Origin: Rhizobium sp. Root1220
Lineage (GTDB): Bacteria; Pseudomonadota; Alphaproteobacteria; Rhizobiales; Rhizobiaceae
Reading direction: 5' to 3'
Length of the DNA: 64,000 nucleotides
NCBI RefSeq assembly: GCF_001426265.1
Contig: NZ_LMDG01000034.1
Coordinates: 234,888 to 298,887 of the forward strand
Made by a program: the position numbers and the translations under genes
Part shown: in pieces, positions 34,767 to 44,013 of the stretch
Layout of the letters: the number at the start of each line of letters is the position of its first letter
Position numbering within the stretch: position 1 is the stretch's first letter
Notes under the pieces: generated by a model
Seen by the model: only the letters and a program-made list of their open reading frames with translations
Databases searched by the model: none
Told to the model about the DNA's origin: nothing

Positions 34767-35658
34767 CCGCGACTTCACAGCAGAATTCAAGAAAGCCGCT
34801 GGCGGTCAGCTACGGCATGCCATCCGCACGCTTGAGGAGATGCCGGAAGGCAAGCATGAGGCCATCCATGAATTCCGCAAGAGCCTCAAGCGCCTCCGCT
34901 CTCTCTATCGTCTCGTCGCCGCGGAAATCCCGGAACTGAGTCGTCGGGAATGCGCGCGGCTTCGTGACGTTGCAAAGTCGCTTTCCGCGATGCGCGATGC
35001 GGCAGCGCTGCTGGAGACGACGCGATACCTCAAGCAAAAGGCACGCAGCGCAGACGAGGCCGAGGCTCTTGGCCGCATCGTCTCGGCGCTGGAATGCAGG
35101 CGCAATCACATGGCCGAAGCCGAAGCGGATATCGACCGGAGGCTTGCCGATGCGCCCGGCGTCCTGAAGAGCGCCGTCGCGACGCTCGAAGACATCGACT
35201 TCCACCGTGGACACCGCCGGCATGCGCGGCTCGTCGCCAAAGGCTGGCGTAAGGCAGCGCGAAAGGCGAAAGAGGCGATCGCGCGCTGCCGGGCGGAGGG
35301 TTCCGCCGAGGCTTATCACGCGCTCCGCAAGAGAACGCAGGATTACCGCGCTTACCACATTCTGCTGCGACCGCTCTGGCCAGCGGCGATGGAGGCAAAA
35401 TACGAGGTCACGAGCAGCCTCATCGACCTGCTGGGCCATATTCACGACCTCGACGTACTCTGCGAACTCGTGGAGGCCGAACCACGACATTTCCCCAATG
35501 CCGACGACCTGGCCCATCTGCTCGACTGCATCATCGTCCGCCAACTGGAGGATCGGCGTGCCGCGCTGATGCACGCCGACGAGGTGTTCGGAGACGATCC
35601 GGACGAAGAAGCCAGCCGGATCGAAGTGCTTTTCACCGCGATCGCAAGTCGCGGATGA
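34744..35658 (+). CDS. CHAD domain protein
   Basis: A 304-residue all-helical protein of the CHAD family. Conserved histidines occur in HEAIHEFRKSLKRLRSLYRL (about 37-56) and again in the second half (AYHALRKRTQDYRAYHI, about 197-213), the two repeats of a helical bundle that binds polyphosphate. It is rich in Arg and Lys, as expected for anion binding. The start lies inside the CYTH gene in another frame, giving a 23-nt overlap and tight coupling. The CHAD protein is likely to bring polyphosphate to the CYTH triphosphatase. Confidence 0.87.
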   Translation: MPFRIRPDRDFTAEFKKAAGGQLRHAIRTLEEMPEGKHEAIHEFRKSLKRLRSLYRLVAAEIPELSRRECARLRDVAKSLSAMRDAAALLETTRYLKQKARSADEAEALGRIVSALECRRNHMAEAEADIDRRLADAPGVLKSAVATLEDIDFHRGHRRHARLVAKGWRKAARKAKEAIARCRAEGSAEAYHALRKRTQDYRAYHILLRPLWPAAMEAKYEVTSSLIDLLGHIHDLDVLCELVEAEPRHFPNADDLAHLLDCIIVRQLEDRRAALMHADEVFGDDPDEEASRIEVLFTAIASRG

Positions 35659-35770
35659 AACGCTGACTCGCTTCGAGCCGGGGGATCCGGGCTGCCAGCA
35701 TCCACGACGAGGAAACGGGTGCAAGCTTCCGGGATTGCGTAGCGGGCGGAGAGGCTGTATTTCCAGCCGC

Positions 35771-36712
35771 ATGACAGACACGCTGACCCAACCAACGTCC
35801 GCGACGAGCCCGTTTCTCGTCGCGGCACTTTACCACTTCGTTTCGGTGCCTCGCTTCGAGAGCTTGCGCGATCCGCTGCAGGCGCTGTGCGAGCAAAACG
35901 GCGTCAAGGGCACGCTGCTCGTGGCGCACGAAGGCATCAACGGCACGATCGCCGGTCCGGATACCGGCATCCGGACGGTACTCGCCTTTCTGCGCGCCCA
36001 GCCCGAATTTGCTGGTCTGGAGCACAAGGAAAGCCGCGCATCGAAGATGCCGTTCCTGCGCATGAAGGTGAAACTGAAGAAAGAGATCGTCACCATGGGC
36101 GTCGAGAACATCGACCCCAACAAGGTGGTCGGTACCTACGTCGCGCCTGGGGATTGGAACGCGCTGATTTCCGATCCCGACACCATCGTCATCGATACCC
36201 GCAACGATTACGAAACGGCGATCGGCACTTTCCGAGGGGCGCTCGACCCGAAGACCAAGACCTTCCGCGAGTTCCCGGAGTGGGTGCGCCAGAACACCGG
36301 CCTGCACAACAAGCCGAAGATCGCCATGTATTGCACCGGTGGCATCCGCTGCGAAAAGGCGACCGCGTTCATGAAGGATCAGGGCTTCGACGAGGTCTAT
36401 CACCTCAAGGGCGGCATCCTGAAATATCTCGAGGAAGTGCCGCAGCAAGATAGCCTGTGGGACGGCGCCTGCTTCGTCTTCGACGAGCGGGTCTCCGTCG
36501 AACACGGGCTGAAGGAAGGCGAGCACAAGCTTTGCCACGCCTGTCGCAACCCGATTACCGCCGAAGAAATTGCCTCGCCCCATTACGAGGAAGGCGTCTC
36601 CTGCAGTCACTGCTATCAGACACGCACGGAAGATGACCGCTTGCGGTACCGCCAGCGGCAGCACCAGATCGCTCTCGCCAAGGCGCGCGGGCAGAAGCAC
36701 ATCGGCACTTAG
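35771..36712 (+). CDS. trhO: Rhodanese-related tRNA hydroxylase TrhO
   Basis: A 313-residue protein of the YceA/TrhO family, which hydroxylates U34 of some tRNAs to 5-hydroxyuridine. The N-terminal half has an acylphosphatase-like fold with VAHEGINGTIAG; the rhodanese domain (about 125-225) has the active loop CTGGIRC with Cys188. A C-terminal zinc-like pair of CxxC motifs (CHAC, CSHC) lies near 262-285. The ATG gives the usual length; an upstream in-frame start has no support. It overlaps the convergent GGDEF-EAL gene by 4 nt. Confidence 0.92.
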   Translation: MTDTLTQPTSATSPFLVAALYHFVSVPRFESLRDPLQALCEQNGVKGTLLVAHEGINGTIAGPDTGIRTVLAFLRAQPEFAGLEHKESRASKMPFLRMKVKLKKEIVTMGVENIDPNKVVGTYVAPGDWNALISDPDTIVIDTRNDYETAIGTFRGALDPKTKTFREFPEWVRQNTGLHNKPKIAMYCTGGIRCEKATAFMKDQGFDEVYHLKGGILKYLEEVPQQDSLWDGACFVFDERVSVEHGLKEGEHKLCHACRNPITAEEIASPHYEEGVSCSHCYQTRTEDDRLRYRQRQHQIALAKARGQKHIGT

Positions 36713-38919
36713 GCGGCGCTGGTTCGGCGGGTGCTTGCCATGCTGGCCCGCGCCTCCATCACCCGTTGGGTGATCTGATCCGCCGGCATCGGACGCCCGA
36801 AGAAATAGCCCTGCAGCGTATCGCAACCAAACAGGCGAACTGCAATCGCCTGCTGCTCGGTCTCGATGCCTTCGGCAGTCACCGGAATATCCAGCGAACG
36901 GGCAAGTGCCACGGTTGCCTGCAGCATCTCGCGTTGCCGGTCGCTTTCCAGGATGTCCATCACCAGAGATCGATCGATCTTGATGCGGTCGAAGCCGAAC
37001 TGGCGAAGATAGCCGATCGACGAAAAGCCCGAGCCGAAATCATCGAGCGCCACCTTGACACCAAGCGCCTTCAGCCGCTCGATGGCCTGTCGTGTCCGCT
37101 GCGGGTTTTGGATCATGTACCCTTCCGTGACCTCCAGCGTCACGCGCTTGGCTTCCACCTCGGTCTGCTTCAGCACATAGCGGACATAATCGGCGAAAGC
37201 CGGGTTGCGGAACTGTCCCGGCGAAACATTGACCGAGATGCGCAGTTCAGGCCAGAGCTTGGCCGTCTCGCAGGCCTTGCGCAGCACGAACAATCCAAGC
37301 GCCTCGATGAGGCCGCTGGTCTCGGCAACAGGAATGAAGACCTCCGGCGAAATCGGCCCATGGCCGGGACGGTTCCAGCGGACCAGCGCCTCGACACCGG
37401 TCATCGCGTGCGTAGCCGCATCGATCAGCGGCTGATAGGCAATCGTGAGATCGCCGCCTTCGATTGCCATCCGCAAATCCAGTTCAAGCGCATTGCGCTC
37501 TGCCCGGTCTGTGTCCATTGCCGGATCATAGAGTGTCATGCGCGCGCGGCCGGCCTCCTTCGCCTTGTACATGGCAAGGTCGGCACGACGCACCAGTTCC
37601 TCGCGATCAACCGCTCCACGCGCCGACATGGCAATGCCGATGCTTGCACCGATCACCACCACGCGGCGGCCGATCTCCAGGGGCTCGGCGAGAAAGTCGA
37701 GTATCTGCTCGGAAAGCTGGAGGGCCACCGCCTGCTCGCTGTCCGAGAGGAACACGATGGCGAATTCATCACCGCCGATGCGGGCAAGAACGGCGTCGCT
37801 CGGAATGAGCACCTGGAGGCCCGCCGCGACAGCCCGGATCAGCTGGTCGCCGGTTCCATGGCCATAGGCGTCATTGACTTCCTTGAATCCATCGAGGTCG
37901 AGGTAGAGAATGAGGACGTTGCGCTGCGTTTGTGCGGCTTCGGAAACGAAACCGTCGACGGCAACGCCGAGACCATCCCTGTTCAGGAGCCCACTCAACC
38001 GATCACGATGCGCTTCTTCGCGGGCATTGACTTCCTCGGCCTTGAGGCGCTGGCCAGTCAGCCAGCCAATGATCAGCAGCACGACGAAGAACAGTCCGAC
38101 AAGGCCGATGGCCTGGACGACCATCGGGCGGACCTCGCCATAGCCGATATCGCCGGGAGCGCGCGACACCCAGATCAGCTTGCCGAGGGAGGTGCCACGC
38201 GCATCGCTGATCCCCACCGAAAAGGCGGCGGCCCGATCCGCTGCAACCAACTGCAGACCGTCGATGACATAGATGGTGCCCAGTTCGCTGATTTTCGAAG
38301 CGTTGAGATGGCGCGCAAAGATGAGATAGCGATGCTTGCCAGGCGGCACATCCAGAACGCCAGACTTTTTTCGGACCAGCGCTGCACCGACCATGGCAAT
38401 TCCGGACTTCGTGGCAACGAAACCGGTTGCCTCCGGTATATCCTGCGGGCCAGCGATCTTCGCCTTGTTGAAGAGCGTCCCGAGCGCCGGAGAAAAGAAA
38501 TCGTCGAGCGCGCCAACCATCGGCTTGCCGTCGCGATAGGCCATGATCGCTTTCATGTCATCGTCGACGACGATCGCCATGTCGAACAGCGAGCTGTTGA
38601 CGGACATATCGCCGTAGTTGCTGATCGTCCACCCCATGCCGTCGGCGGCGTAGACATTCGTCGCAGCGTCATCCCAGGCCGCATAGTCGTTGAGTGTCGC
38701 GCCCAACTGTGCTTCGAAGGTCTTCAGCGCGCCAGACATCGTCTCACGCGAGCGCTCGTCGTCAAGCACGTTCGACTTTTCGGCAACGCGCCCGAGCGCG
38801 GTAAGCACCATGATCGTGACAACCGCCACGACGACCGCGAAGGAAAAAAGCACGCCGACAACCGTCACGTGGCGACCAACGCCTGCGACTTTTTTCCTAC
38901 CCCTAGAAATTGCAGTCAT
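36709..38919 (-). CDS. CHASE4-GGDEF-EAL bifunctional c-di-GMP protein
   Basis: A 736-residue inner-membrane protein. One helix at 16-42, a periplasmic CHASE4-type sensor domain at 45-260 (with DYAAWDDAATNVY), a second helix at 268-288, then GGDEF (310-480) and EAL (490-730). GGDEF is intact (RIGGDEFAIVF, about 382-386) but lacks the RxxD inhibition site. EAL keeps VEALVRW, VNVSPGQF, EVTEG, DDFGSG, KIDRS and AEGIET. Both making and breaking of c-di-GMP are therefore possible. The ATG follows GGGGAG. CHASE4 ligands are unknown. Confidence 0.92.
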   Translation of the reverse strand: MTAISRGRKKVAGVGRHVTVVGVLFSFAVVVAVVTIMVLTALGRVAEKSNVLDDERSRETMSGALKTFEAQLGATLNDYAAWDDAATNVYAADGMGWTISNYGDMSVNSSLFDMAIVVDDDMKAIMAYRDGKPMVGALDDFFSPALGTLFNKAKIAGPQDIPEATGFVATKSGIAMVGAALVRKKSGVLDVPPGKHRYLIFARHLNASKISELGTIYVIDGLQLVAADRAAAFSVGISDARGTSLGKLIWVSRAPGDIGYGEVRPMVVQAIGLVGLFFVVLLIIGWLTGQRLKAEEVNAREEAHRDRLSGLLNRDGLGVAVDGFVSEAAQTQRNVLILYLDLDGFKEVNDAYGHGTGDQLIRAVAAGLQVLIPSDAVLARIGGDEFAIVFLSDSEQAVALQLSEQILDFLAEPLEIGRRVVVIGASIGIAMSARGAVDREELVRRADLAMYKAKEAGRARMTLYDPAMDTDRAERNALELDLRMAIEGGDLTIAYQPLIDAATHAMTGVEALVRWNRPGHGPISPEVFIPVAETSGLIEALGLFVLRKACETAKLWPELRISVNVSPGQFRNPAFADYVRYVLKQTEVEAKRVTLEVTEGYMIQNPQRTRQAIERLKALGVKVALDDFGSGFSSIGYLRQFGFDRIKIDRSLVMDILESDRQREMLQATVALARSLDIPVTAEGIETEQQAIAVRLFGCDTLQGYFFGRPMPADQITQRVMEARASMASTRRTSAA

Positions 38920-39025
38920 GCACCACTCCCCGATCGACGGAGTGTGCATGCCAAGGGTTCAAAAAACGGTTAAAACGTCGATATAACGATTAATCATCGT
39001 CAATTTTTTGCGACGCGCCCAATCC

Positions 39026-39050
39026 AGATAGGCCAGGCTCTGGCCTATCT
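39026..39050. terminator. 11-bp perfect hairpin between GH1 and GGDEF-EAL genes
   Basis: AGATAGGCCAG, loop GCT, CTGGCCTATCT. A GTTTT run follows on the plus strand only. It lies downstream of the minus-strand glucosidase gene and may end that transcript. Confidence 0.5.
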
Positions 39051-39122
39051 GTTTTCACAGGGAAATTTGGGCGCGACCGTCGCGAACGAAACTCCCGAAT
39101 GAAGCCGCTCGAACCCGCGTCC

Positions 39123-40496
39123 TCAGGCGACCTTGTGATTGCCCTTCGGGAACTGATCGGCAAGCTCGGCGTACCATTTGCCACTCTTCTTGAGCGTGCG
39201 TACCTGCGTCTCGTAGTCAACGTGAACGAGGCCGAAGCGCATGCGGTAGCCTTCCGCCCATTCGAAATTGTCCATCAGGCTCCAGGCGAAATAACCGCGC
39301 ATCGGATAGCCGTCCTTGATGAGGTCGGCGACGATCGCGAGGTGATCGCTGTAGTAGTCGAGGCGCGGCTGGTCGTCGACCACGCCGTTGACGATGTCCA
39401 TGTTGTAGCAGGCGCCGTTCTCGGTGATGTAGCAATCCGGCAATTCGTAGCGCCGGTAGAGATCCTCGACCAGCAGCTTCAGGCCCCGCGCATAGACTTC
39501 CCAGCCGATGTCCGTCTTCACGTCGCTTGCAGGCGCGGCTTCCACCGTCCACGGGAAGTCGCCGGTCCTCTCGGAGTCGTCGTGGACGCGCTCGGGTTTG
39601 TAGTAGTTGAGACCCCACCAGTCGAGTTTCTGGCTTATGATCTTCAGGTCTCCGTCTTCGATGACCGGCATGCGGTCGCCGAGCGCTTCGACAAATTCCT
39701 TGGGGTATTCACCCTTGAAGACCGGATCGAAGAACGCGCCATTGTGGAACTGGTGCGCGCGCTCTCCGGCGGCCTTGTCGGCGGCGCTGTCGGAACCCGG
39801 AATGATCGACGAGGCGTTGAGAACGAGGCCGACCGGCACGTTCGGCGCTTCAGAGCGGATCGCCTCGACGCCGAGGCCGTGGGCGAGGTTCATGTAGTGC
39901 ATGGCATGGAGTGCTGCCTGCATGTTGCGCTCGCCCGGCGCGTGGATGCCGTAGAGATGGCTGAGCCAGACGATGCACCAAGGCTCGTTGAAGGTCGCGA
40001 CGCTGTCGAGGCGGTCGCCGAGGCGGGCCATCACGGTCTTGGCATAGCGCTGGTAGGCATAGGCCGTCGAGCGCGCCGTCCAGCCGCCCTCGCCCATCAG
40101 CGTCAGCGGCAGGTCCCAGTGATAGAGCGTCGCGAAGGTCTTGATGCCCCGCGCCTTGCACCCGTCGACGAGCCGATCGTAGAAGTCGAGGCCGGCCTCG
40201 TTCACCGGACCCGTACCGTCGGGAATGATGCGCGGCCAGGCGATAGAGAAACGGTAGGCCTCGACGCCCATCGACTTGATGAGATCGAGATCCTGATCGA
40301 GGCGATTGTAGTGATCACACGCAACGTCGCCGTTGTCTCGATTGTGGACCCTTCCCGGCATGTTGCTGAAGGCATCCCAGATGGACGGCTTGCGGCCATC
40401 TGCCTTGCTGGCGCCTTCGATCTGGAAGGCGGCGGTGGCCACACCAAAGGTGAAATCGCCGGGAAAGCGGGCGGCAAGAGTCTTCGGATCGATCAT
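39123..40496 (-). CDS. GH1 family beta-glucosidase
   Basis: A 457-residue TIM-barrel glycosidase without a signal peptide, so cytosolic. The acid/base Glu lies in TFNEPW (Glu171) and the nucleophile in ITENG (Glu359), both intact; FGVATAAFQIEG near the N-terminus and YFAWSLMDNFEWAEGY near the C-terminus are also family signatures. It hydrolyses beta-glucosides or cellobiose after uptake. The second of two ATGs was chosen for GGGA upstream. It is divergent from the esterase-like gene, with a 22-bp perfect palindrome between them. Confidence 0.93.
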   Translation of the reverse strand: MIDPKTLAARFPGDFTFGVATAAFQIEGASKADGRKPSIWDAFSNMPGRVHNRDNGDVACDHYNRLDQDLDLIKSMGVEAYRFSIAWPRIIPDGTGPVNEAGLDFYDRLVDGCKARGIKTFATLYHWDLPLTLMGEGGWTARSTAYAYQRYAKTVMARLGDRLDSVATFNEPWCIVWLSHLYGIHAPGERNMQAALHAMHYMNLAHGLGVEAIRSEAPNVPVGLVLNASSIIPGSDSAADKAAGERAHQFHNGAFFDPVFKGEYPKEFVEALGDRMPVIEDGDLKIISQKLDWWGLNYYKPERVHDDSERTGDFPWTVEAAPASDVKTDIGWEVYARGLKLLVEDLYRRYELPDCYITENGACYNMDIVNGVVDDQPRLDYYSDHLAIVADLIKDGYPMRGYFAWSLMDNFEWAEGYRMRFGLVHVDYETQVRTLKKSGKWYAELADQFPKGNHKVA

Positions 40497-40569
40497 CTGG
40501 AATCCCATCTATTGTGGTTTCGGAGGCGGTTTAGCCAAGCAAGTCGCGATTGTACAGTCTCGAAGTGAC

Positions 40570-40591
40570 ATGACTGCAACGTTGCAGTCAT
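40570..40591. promoter_or_regulatory. 22-bp perfect palindrome, candidate LacI-type operator
   Basis: ATGACTGCAAC joined to its reverse complement GTTGCAGTCAT, with a CG centre (GCAACGTTGC) as in LacI/GalR operators. It lies 74 nt from the glucosidase start and 57 nt from the esterase start, so one regulator could control both. Confidence 0.6.
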
Positions 40592-40647
40592 CTGCGGCTC
40601 GACGACAGTGGCTTGCATTACCGTCCATTTCGCGAAACAAACGCCCG

Positions 40648-41613
40648 ATGAGCATTCCGACAACTCATCCGTTCGCCTTCGACCCGACCTACGGCATGAA
40701 GCTCGGGCAGCTGCTGGCAATCGTGCCTCCGGAAGCGCCACCGGGCTTCGACGATTTCTGGAAGAAGCGATATCGCCGGGCGATCGCCATAGACCCCGGG
40801 CCGGTGCTGACCAGAAGCAGGCTCCACCATCCAACCTGGCAGGTCCTCGACATCGTCTACACCTCCACCGATGGGCTCCGGATCGGCGGCTGGCTGCTTT
40901 TGCCGCACGACAGGCCGGTGCGCCGCGGACTGGTCGTCGGACACGGCTATGGCGGGCGGGAAGTGCCGGAGTTCGATCTGCCGGTGGAAGAAACAGCCAT
41001 CCTCTTCCTGTGCTCCCGCGGCATGTCGCTGAGTGCCCACCCGCCGATTCCGCCGGATGCTCCCGGACATGTACTCTACGACATCGACAAGCCCGACGAC
41101 TATGTCATCGGCGGCTGCGTCGACGATGTCTGGCTTGGCGTCTCGACGCTTCTGGCGCTGTATCCCTGGATTGCTGGCCGCATCGGCTATATCGGCGCAA
41201 GCTTCGGCGGCGGCCTCGGCGCGTTGGCGATCCCCTTCGACGAGCGCATCGACCGCGGCCACCTCATCGTCCCGACCTTCGGTGACCGAAAGCAGTGGCT
41301 GAGCCTGCCGACGGTCGGCAGCGCCGATTCCGTCCAGACCTATCAGAAGACCCATCCTGACGTGCTTGAGCACCTGCGCCTGTACGATGCAGCGACTGCC
41401 GCCACAAGGATCATGGTGCCGATGCTGGTCGCCGCCGCACTCTTCGACCCCGCGGTGGCACCACCCTGCCAGTTCGCCGTGGCAAACGCCGTGCCGGCGT
41501 CAAAAGACAACGAGATCTTCGTGCTCGATGCCGGCCACTTCGATTATCCCGGCATGATGGAGCAGAACTATGCCCTGCGCGAGAAACTTCGCGCGTTTAT
41601 GCGGCTGTTGTAA
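40648..41613 (+). CDS. Acetylxylan esterase (AXE1) family hydrolase
   Basis: A 321-residue alpha/beta hydrolase of the AXE1/cephalosporin-C deacetylase family. The nucleophile elbow is GASFGGG (near 179-185), the acid is in AALFDPAVAP and the His in DAGHFDYPG, a complete triad. The N-terminal FDDFWKKRYRRA is a typical family opening. There is no signal peptide, so it would remove acetyl groups from imported oligosaccharides in the cytosol. It is divergent from the GH1 glucosidase and shares a palindromic operator, which supports a joint role in plant glycoside use. Confidence 0.85.
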   Translation: MSIPTTHPFAFDPTYGMKLGQLLAIVPPEAPPGFDDFWKKRYRRAIAIDPGPVLTRSRLHHPTWQVLDIVYTSTDGLRIGGWLLLPHDRPVRRGLVVGHGYGGREVPEFDLPVEETAILFLCSRGMSLSAHPPIPPDAPGHVLYDIDKPDDYVIGGCVDDVWLGVSTLLALYPWIAGRIGYIGASFGGGLGALAIPFDERIDRGHLIVPTFGDRKQWLSLPTVGSADSVQTYQKTHPDVLEHLRLYDAATAATRIMVPMLVAAALFDPAVAPPCQFAVANAVPASKDNEIFVLDAGHFDYPGMMEQNYALREKLRAFMRLL

Positions 41614-41634
41614 CAGGACAACGCAACACGCCGC

Positions 41635-41652
41635 TCTCCCCGTGCGGGGAGA
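41635..41652. repeat. Short C/G hairpin, intergenic repeat copy
   Basis: TCTCCCC, loop GTGC, GGGGAGA, just after the esterase stop. The same core with loop GTGC recurs at 44014-44031, and a variant with loop CTGC lies within 26608-26638. Confidence 0.55.
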
Positions 41653-41741
41653 CAGATAACGCTCATGTCAGAAGTCGTGAATTGCCATTGCCGCAACCGC
41701 GGCTAAACGCTGAAGGTAGTCTTCCTCACGAAAGGTCTGCC

Positions 41742-42143
41742 ATGTTCGCTTCGATCAGCTCCCTGCAACCGCATCTTCTCAGCCTGCTGCGCATCGTCTC
41801 GTCGCTCGTGCTCTTCAGCTACGGCACGCAGAAGATCCTGCACTTCCCCGCCGCCGAGCGCGTGCCCGATGTCGGTTCGCTCTCTTGGTCCGCCGGGCTG
41901 CTTGAGCTTGTGCTTGGTTTTCTCGTGCTGATCGGCTTCCAGACGCGCGCTGCGGCCTTCGTGCTGTCAGGCTTGATGGCCTTTGCCTATTTCATCGGCC
42001 ACGCATCGAAAAGCTTATATCCCGCCCAGAACGGTGGCGTCGCCGCCATTCTGTTCTGCTTCGTCTTCCTCTACATCGTCGCCGCCGGTGCCGGACCATT
42101 CAGCGTCGATGCCTTGACGAAGCGCAAGCAGGCGACGGCCTGA
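41742..42143 (+). CDS. DoxX family membrane protein
   Basis: A 133-residue four-helix membrane protein of the DoxX family. Visible are LSLLRIVSSLVLFSYGTQKI, LELVLGFLVLIGFQTRAAAFVLSG and a conserved FIGHASKSLYPAQNGG loop. Members are associated with redox or thiol stress systems, but this one stands alone and its role is open. AAAGG lies 6 nt before the ATG. It is separated from the esterase gene by a short hairpin that may end the upstream transcript. Confidence 0.85.
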   Translation: MFASISSLQPHLLSLLRIVSSLVLFSYGTQKILHFPAAERVPDVGSLSWSAGLLELVLGFLVLIGFQTRAAAFVLSGLMAFAYFIGHASKSLYPAQNGGVAAILFCFVFLYIVAAGAGPFSVDALTKRKQATA

Positions 42144-42194
42144 CCGATGCCGGTTCGAAGCGGCGCACTGCCGCTTCGGCCACGCGAGGAACAC

Positions 42195-42593
42195 TTATGG
42201 GTTCTGTTTCGCGTCCTTGAGCTTCACCGCCATGGAGACCGTGCCGCGCACGATGATGTCATTGCGCGCGCCATCGCCACGCGGGTAGCGATTGAGATCG
42301 GCGTTGCTCGTAAGATTGGTGATCTGGCAGCTCTCGGCCAGAGTTTGCAGGATGAGCTCGCACTGTCCACCCGCCATCAGGTAGAAACCCTTTTGCGCAG
42401 CGTTGATCTGCTCAGCGGTATCCTTGTCCGCTTCGACAGGTACGGCGAGCGACATCGTCGCCTGCACGTTGACCATTCCTGGCATACGCTGGCCGGCATA
42501 GAAATTCGGCATGCGGTTGGGCGCGTCCTGCGACAGCGCCGGAAACGCAGCAAGCGCGAAGCCGCAGGTCAGCACTCGGGCAGAAGTTTTCAT
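42195..42593 (-). CDS. Hypothetical secreted protein
   Basis: A 132-residue protein with a Sec signal peptide (MKTSARVLTCGFALAAFPALS, cleavage near 21). The mature part holds VNVQATMSLAVPVEADK and a region with two cysteines (GGQCELILQTLAESCQITNL) that could be disulfide-linked. No domain is recognised. GGGAGA lies 6 nt before the chosen ATG. It is convergent with doxX and transcribed towards it; no partner is evident. Confidence 0.65.
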   Translation of the reverse strand: MKTSARVLTCGFALAAFPALSQDAPNRMPNFYAGQRMPGMVNVQATMSLAVPVEADKDTAEQINAAQKGFYLMAGGQCELILQTLAESCQITNLTSNADLNRYPRGDGARNDIIVRGTVSMAVKLKDAKQNP

Positions 42594-42717
42594 CGAACGT
42601 CTCCCCATTTTGTTACGCTCGTTTCTGCCACAGCATTGTTAAACGACAATGAGCGCACTCCCTAACATTGTAGGAAATGCGCCCATTAGTTGTATTGATC
42701 ATCTGGGATTGCGAGGA

Positions 42718-43905
42718 TCAGACCTTGACCCAGGCGCCGTTCTTCTTCGAGGACGCGACGCAGGCCTCGACGAATGCAACGCCCTTCACACCGTCATCAA
42801 CCGTCGGATAGACCACAGCCTTGTCGACCGCCTTGCCCTTCTTGTGGGCATTGATGGCGTGGGCCGCCTCCGTGTAGATGGTCGCAAAGGCTTCGAGGTA
42901 GCCTTCCGGATGGCCGGACGGGATGCGCGAGACGCGCGCGGCAGCCGGACCGGAGCCCGCACCGTTGCGGGTGATCAGCCGCTTGGACTCGCCAAATGGC
43001 GTGTACCAGAGATAGTTCGGATCGGCCTGCACCCATTCAAGACCACCCTTCGTTCCATAGACACGGACCTTCAGGCCGTTCTCGTGGCCGGGCGCTACCT
43101 GGCTGCACCAGAGCATGCCCTTGGCCGGCTTCTCGCTGCCCTTCGCCTTGAAGCGCAACATCACGTGGGCGTTGTCGTCAAGGCGACGACCTTCGACAAA
43201 ACTGTCGAGATCGGCGGCGAGGCTGTCGAGTTCCAGGCCGGAGACAAACGAAGCGAGGTTGTAGGCATGTGTGCCAATGTCGCCCGTCGAGCCGCCCGCA
43301 CCCGACTGCGCCGGGTCGGTGCGCCAGACGGCCTGCTTGGCACCGGTCTGCTCAACGGCTTCCGTCAGCCAGTCCTGCGGATACTCCGCCTGCACGACGC
43401 GGATATCGCCCAACTCGCCATTAGCGATCATCTCGCGCGCCTGGCGGACCATAGGATAGCCGGTGTAGTTGTGCGTCAGGATGAACAGCGCGCCGCTCTC
43501 GTCGGCAACCTTCTTCAGCTTCTTGGCGTCGGCAAGGTTCGAGGTCAGCGGCTTGTCGCAGATGACGTGGATGCCACGCCGCAGGAACTCCTTGGCGGCG
43601 TCGTAGTGCACATGGTTCGGCGTGACGATCGAGACAGCCTCGATGCCGTTCTTCAGCTTCGCCTCGCGGATCGCCATCTCGCGATAGCTGGAATAGGTGC
43701 GCGACGGATCAAGGCCGAGATCACGGCCGGATGCCATTGCTTTCTCATGCGTCGACGACAGCGCGCCGGCAATGAGGTCATACTGATCGTCGATACGGGC
43801 GGCTATGCGGTGCACCGCACCGATGAAAGCGCCGGCGCCCCCCCCGACCATGCCAAGACGGATGCGCGGCTCGCGCGTCTGTTCCGTTGATGCTTCGATT
43901 GCCAT
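42718..43905 (-). CDS. Gfo/Idh/MocA family oxidoreductase
   Basis: A 395-residue NAD(P)-dependent dehydrogenase. RLGMVGGGAGAFIG near 16-29 is the Rossmann loop, VTPNHVHYDAA near 97 and CDKPLTSN near 118 include the EKP-like CDKP motif with the catalytic Lys, and STGDIGTHAYNLA near 208 holds the Asp/His pair. Relatives oxidise inositols, glucosides or 3-keto sugars. AGGAGG precedes the ATG. It is the second gene after the sugar phosphate isomerase-like gene, 149 nt downstream on the same strand. Together they point to cyclitol or keto-sugar breakdown. Confidence 0.88.
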   Translation of the reverse strand: MAIEASTEQTREPRIRLGMVGGGAGAFIGAVHRIAARIDDQYDLIAGALSSTHEKAMASGRDLGLDPSRTYSSYREMAIREAKLKNGIEAVSIVTPNHVHYDAAKEFLRRGIHVICDKPLTSNLADAKKLKKVADESGALFILTHNYTGYPMVRQAREMIANGELGDIRVVQAEYPQDWLTEAVEQTGAKQAVWRTDPAQSGAGGSTGDIGTHAYNLASFVSGLELDSLAADLDSFVEGRRLDDNAHVMLRFKAKGSEKPAKGMLWCSQVAPGHENGLKVRVYGTKGGLEWVQADPNYLWYTPFGESKRLITRNGAGSGPAAARVSRIPSGHPEGYLEAFATIYTEAAHAINAHKKGKAVDKAVVYPTVDDGVKGVAFVEACVASSKKNGAWVKV

Positions 43906-44013
43906 TGATTCCTCCTGATCATTCTTCCCATGGGAAACATAAGTCCCCTCTGCCCTGCCGGGCATCTCCCCCACAAGGAGGGAGACGATTCGCGGCGGCG
44001 CCGCAAGCAAGCC

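Noticed and set aside
36766..38973. Plus-strand open frame of 735 codons opposite the CHASE4-GGDEF-EAL gene
   Set aside because: Antisense shadow of a gene with intact GGDEF and EAL motifs; no ribosome site and biased composition.
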